Origin: Planctomycetota bacterium | GTDB lineage: Bacteria; Planctomycetota; MHYJ01; JACQXL01 | DNA length: 5,105 bases | Direction: 5' to 3' | Assembly (NCBI GenBank): GCA_016208805.1 | Contig: JACQXL010000252.1 | Coordinates: 1 to 5,105 of the forward strand | Shown: piece after piece, positions 4,834 through 5,105 of the stretch | Layout of the letters: each line of letters begins with the position of its first letter | Numbering within the stretch: the first letter of the stretch is position 1 | Notes under the pieces: generated by a model | What the model was told of the DNA's origin: nothing | The model's database searches: none | Seen by the model: only the letters and a program-made list of their open reading frames with translations | Position numbers and translations under genes: made by a program

Positions 4834-5105
4834 GGCCGGTGCGGTTTACCCCCGACCGTTGCGGGAATTACGCCGAGCCGTTGCGGGTACTACCCTGAAC
4901 CGTTGCCGGATAGCCCCTGAACCGTTGCCGGGTTATCTCGGAGCCGTTGCCGGATAACCCCTGAGCCGTTGCGGGATATTCCCGCAACCATTGCTGGGGT
5001 ATCCCTGAGCCGTTGGTAGATAGCCCCGTAACCGTTGACAGGATACCCCTGAGCCGTTCTGCCCTACACCCGCAACGGTGGGCGGATAACTCCTGAACCG
5101 TTCCC
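4834..5105. repeat. degenerate tandem array with an exact 22-nt unit, continuing past the right edge
   Basis: Starting 17 nt after the rsmA stop, CCGTT-type cores fall at 4856, 4878, 4900, 4922, 4944, 4966, 4988, 5010, 5032, 5054, 5076 and 5098, always 22 nt apart. Ten of twelve are exactly CCGTT (the others are CCATT and CGGTG). All eleven complete units end in A plus a purine before the next core. The rough unit is ccgttgc(c/g)gga then ta(n)cccctga(a/g). A shorter, degenerate unit (20 nt) may precede it at 4836. No unique spacers are present, so it is not CRISPR. The plus strand is blocked in all frames. One minus-strand frame stays open for 78 codons from the right edge to a stop at 4868-4870, without a visible start. 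Function unknown; a phased DNA-binding array or satellite-like repeat are possibilities. No gene is evident in 4818-5105. Confidence 0.92.
4968..4988. repeat. perfect 9-bp hairpin inside the 22-nt array
   Basis: GTTGCGGGA (4968-4976) and TCCCGCAAC (4980-4988) form a perfect stem with a 3-nt loop, spanning one unit and the start of the next. No other adjacent pair of units in the array makes as good a stem. No T tract follows on either strand. Confidence 0.75.

Noticed and set aside
4868..5104. Open minus-strand frame of 78 codons through the 22-nt array
   Set aside because: No start in the window, no recognisable protein motif, and the repeat unit simply lacks most stop triplets on that strand. 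Left as an alternative only.
4834..5105. CRISPR array
   Set aside because: Units are contiguous and similar throughout; there are no unique spacers of constant length between identical repeats.

Overview
The window comes from a Gram-negative bacterium. It carries kdsA (synthesis of Kdo for lipopolysaccharide), two exported lipoproteins and two prepilin-type proteins. The gene mix, the moderate GC content and the many short palindromic elements, some inside genes, would fit an environmental lineage such as Planctomycetota or a candidate phylum. No taxonomic marker confirms this, so it is a low-confidence inference.

Left block, minus strand (1-2251). Reading in the direction of transcription, a near-consensus sigma70 promoter (2223-2251) and a strong ribosome binding site drive a 322-residue lipoprotein. 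This protein is built from two copies of an unrecognised domain of about 134 residues. A perfect-register 12-bp hairpin (1176-1203) separates it from a 176-residue lipoprotein carrying a single copy of the same domain. After a 130-nt gap comes the 5' part (163 codons) of kdsA, which runs off the left edge.

Centre, plus strand (2323-4817). Across a 129-nt divergent spacer starts a compact probable operon: a GspJ-like pseudopilin with an unusual C-terminal module, a GspI/PilV-like pseudopilin 14 nt later, and rsmA (ksgA, 16S rRNA dimethyladenosine transferase) 63 nt after that.

The most unusual features are repeats. The first prepilin has an 81-bp in-frame segment, flanked by an 8-bp direct repeat and internally palindromic, that splits its leader peptide. 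RsmA is about 50 residues longer than usual, and the excess sits in two places where palindromic repeat DNA is read in frame, one of them a TGTCATTGCGA...GAAGCAATCTC element. Downstream of rsmA, from about 4834 to the right edge, is a degenerate tandem array whose unit is exactly 22 nt. At least 12 units hold perfect phase despite sequence drift. I found no tRNA, rRNA, CRISPR array or complete transposon.
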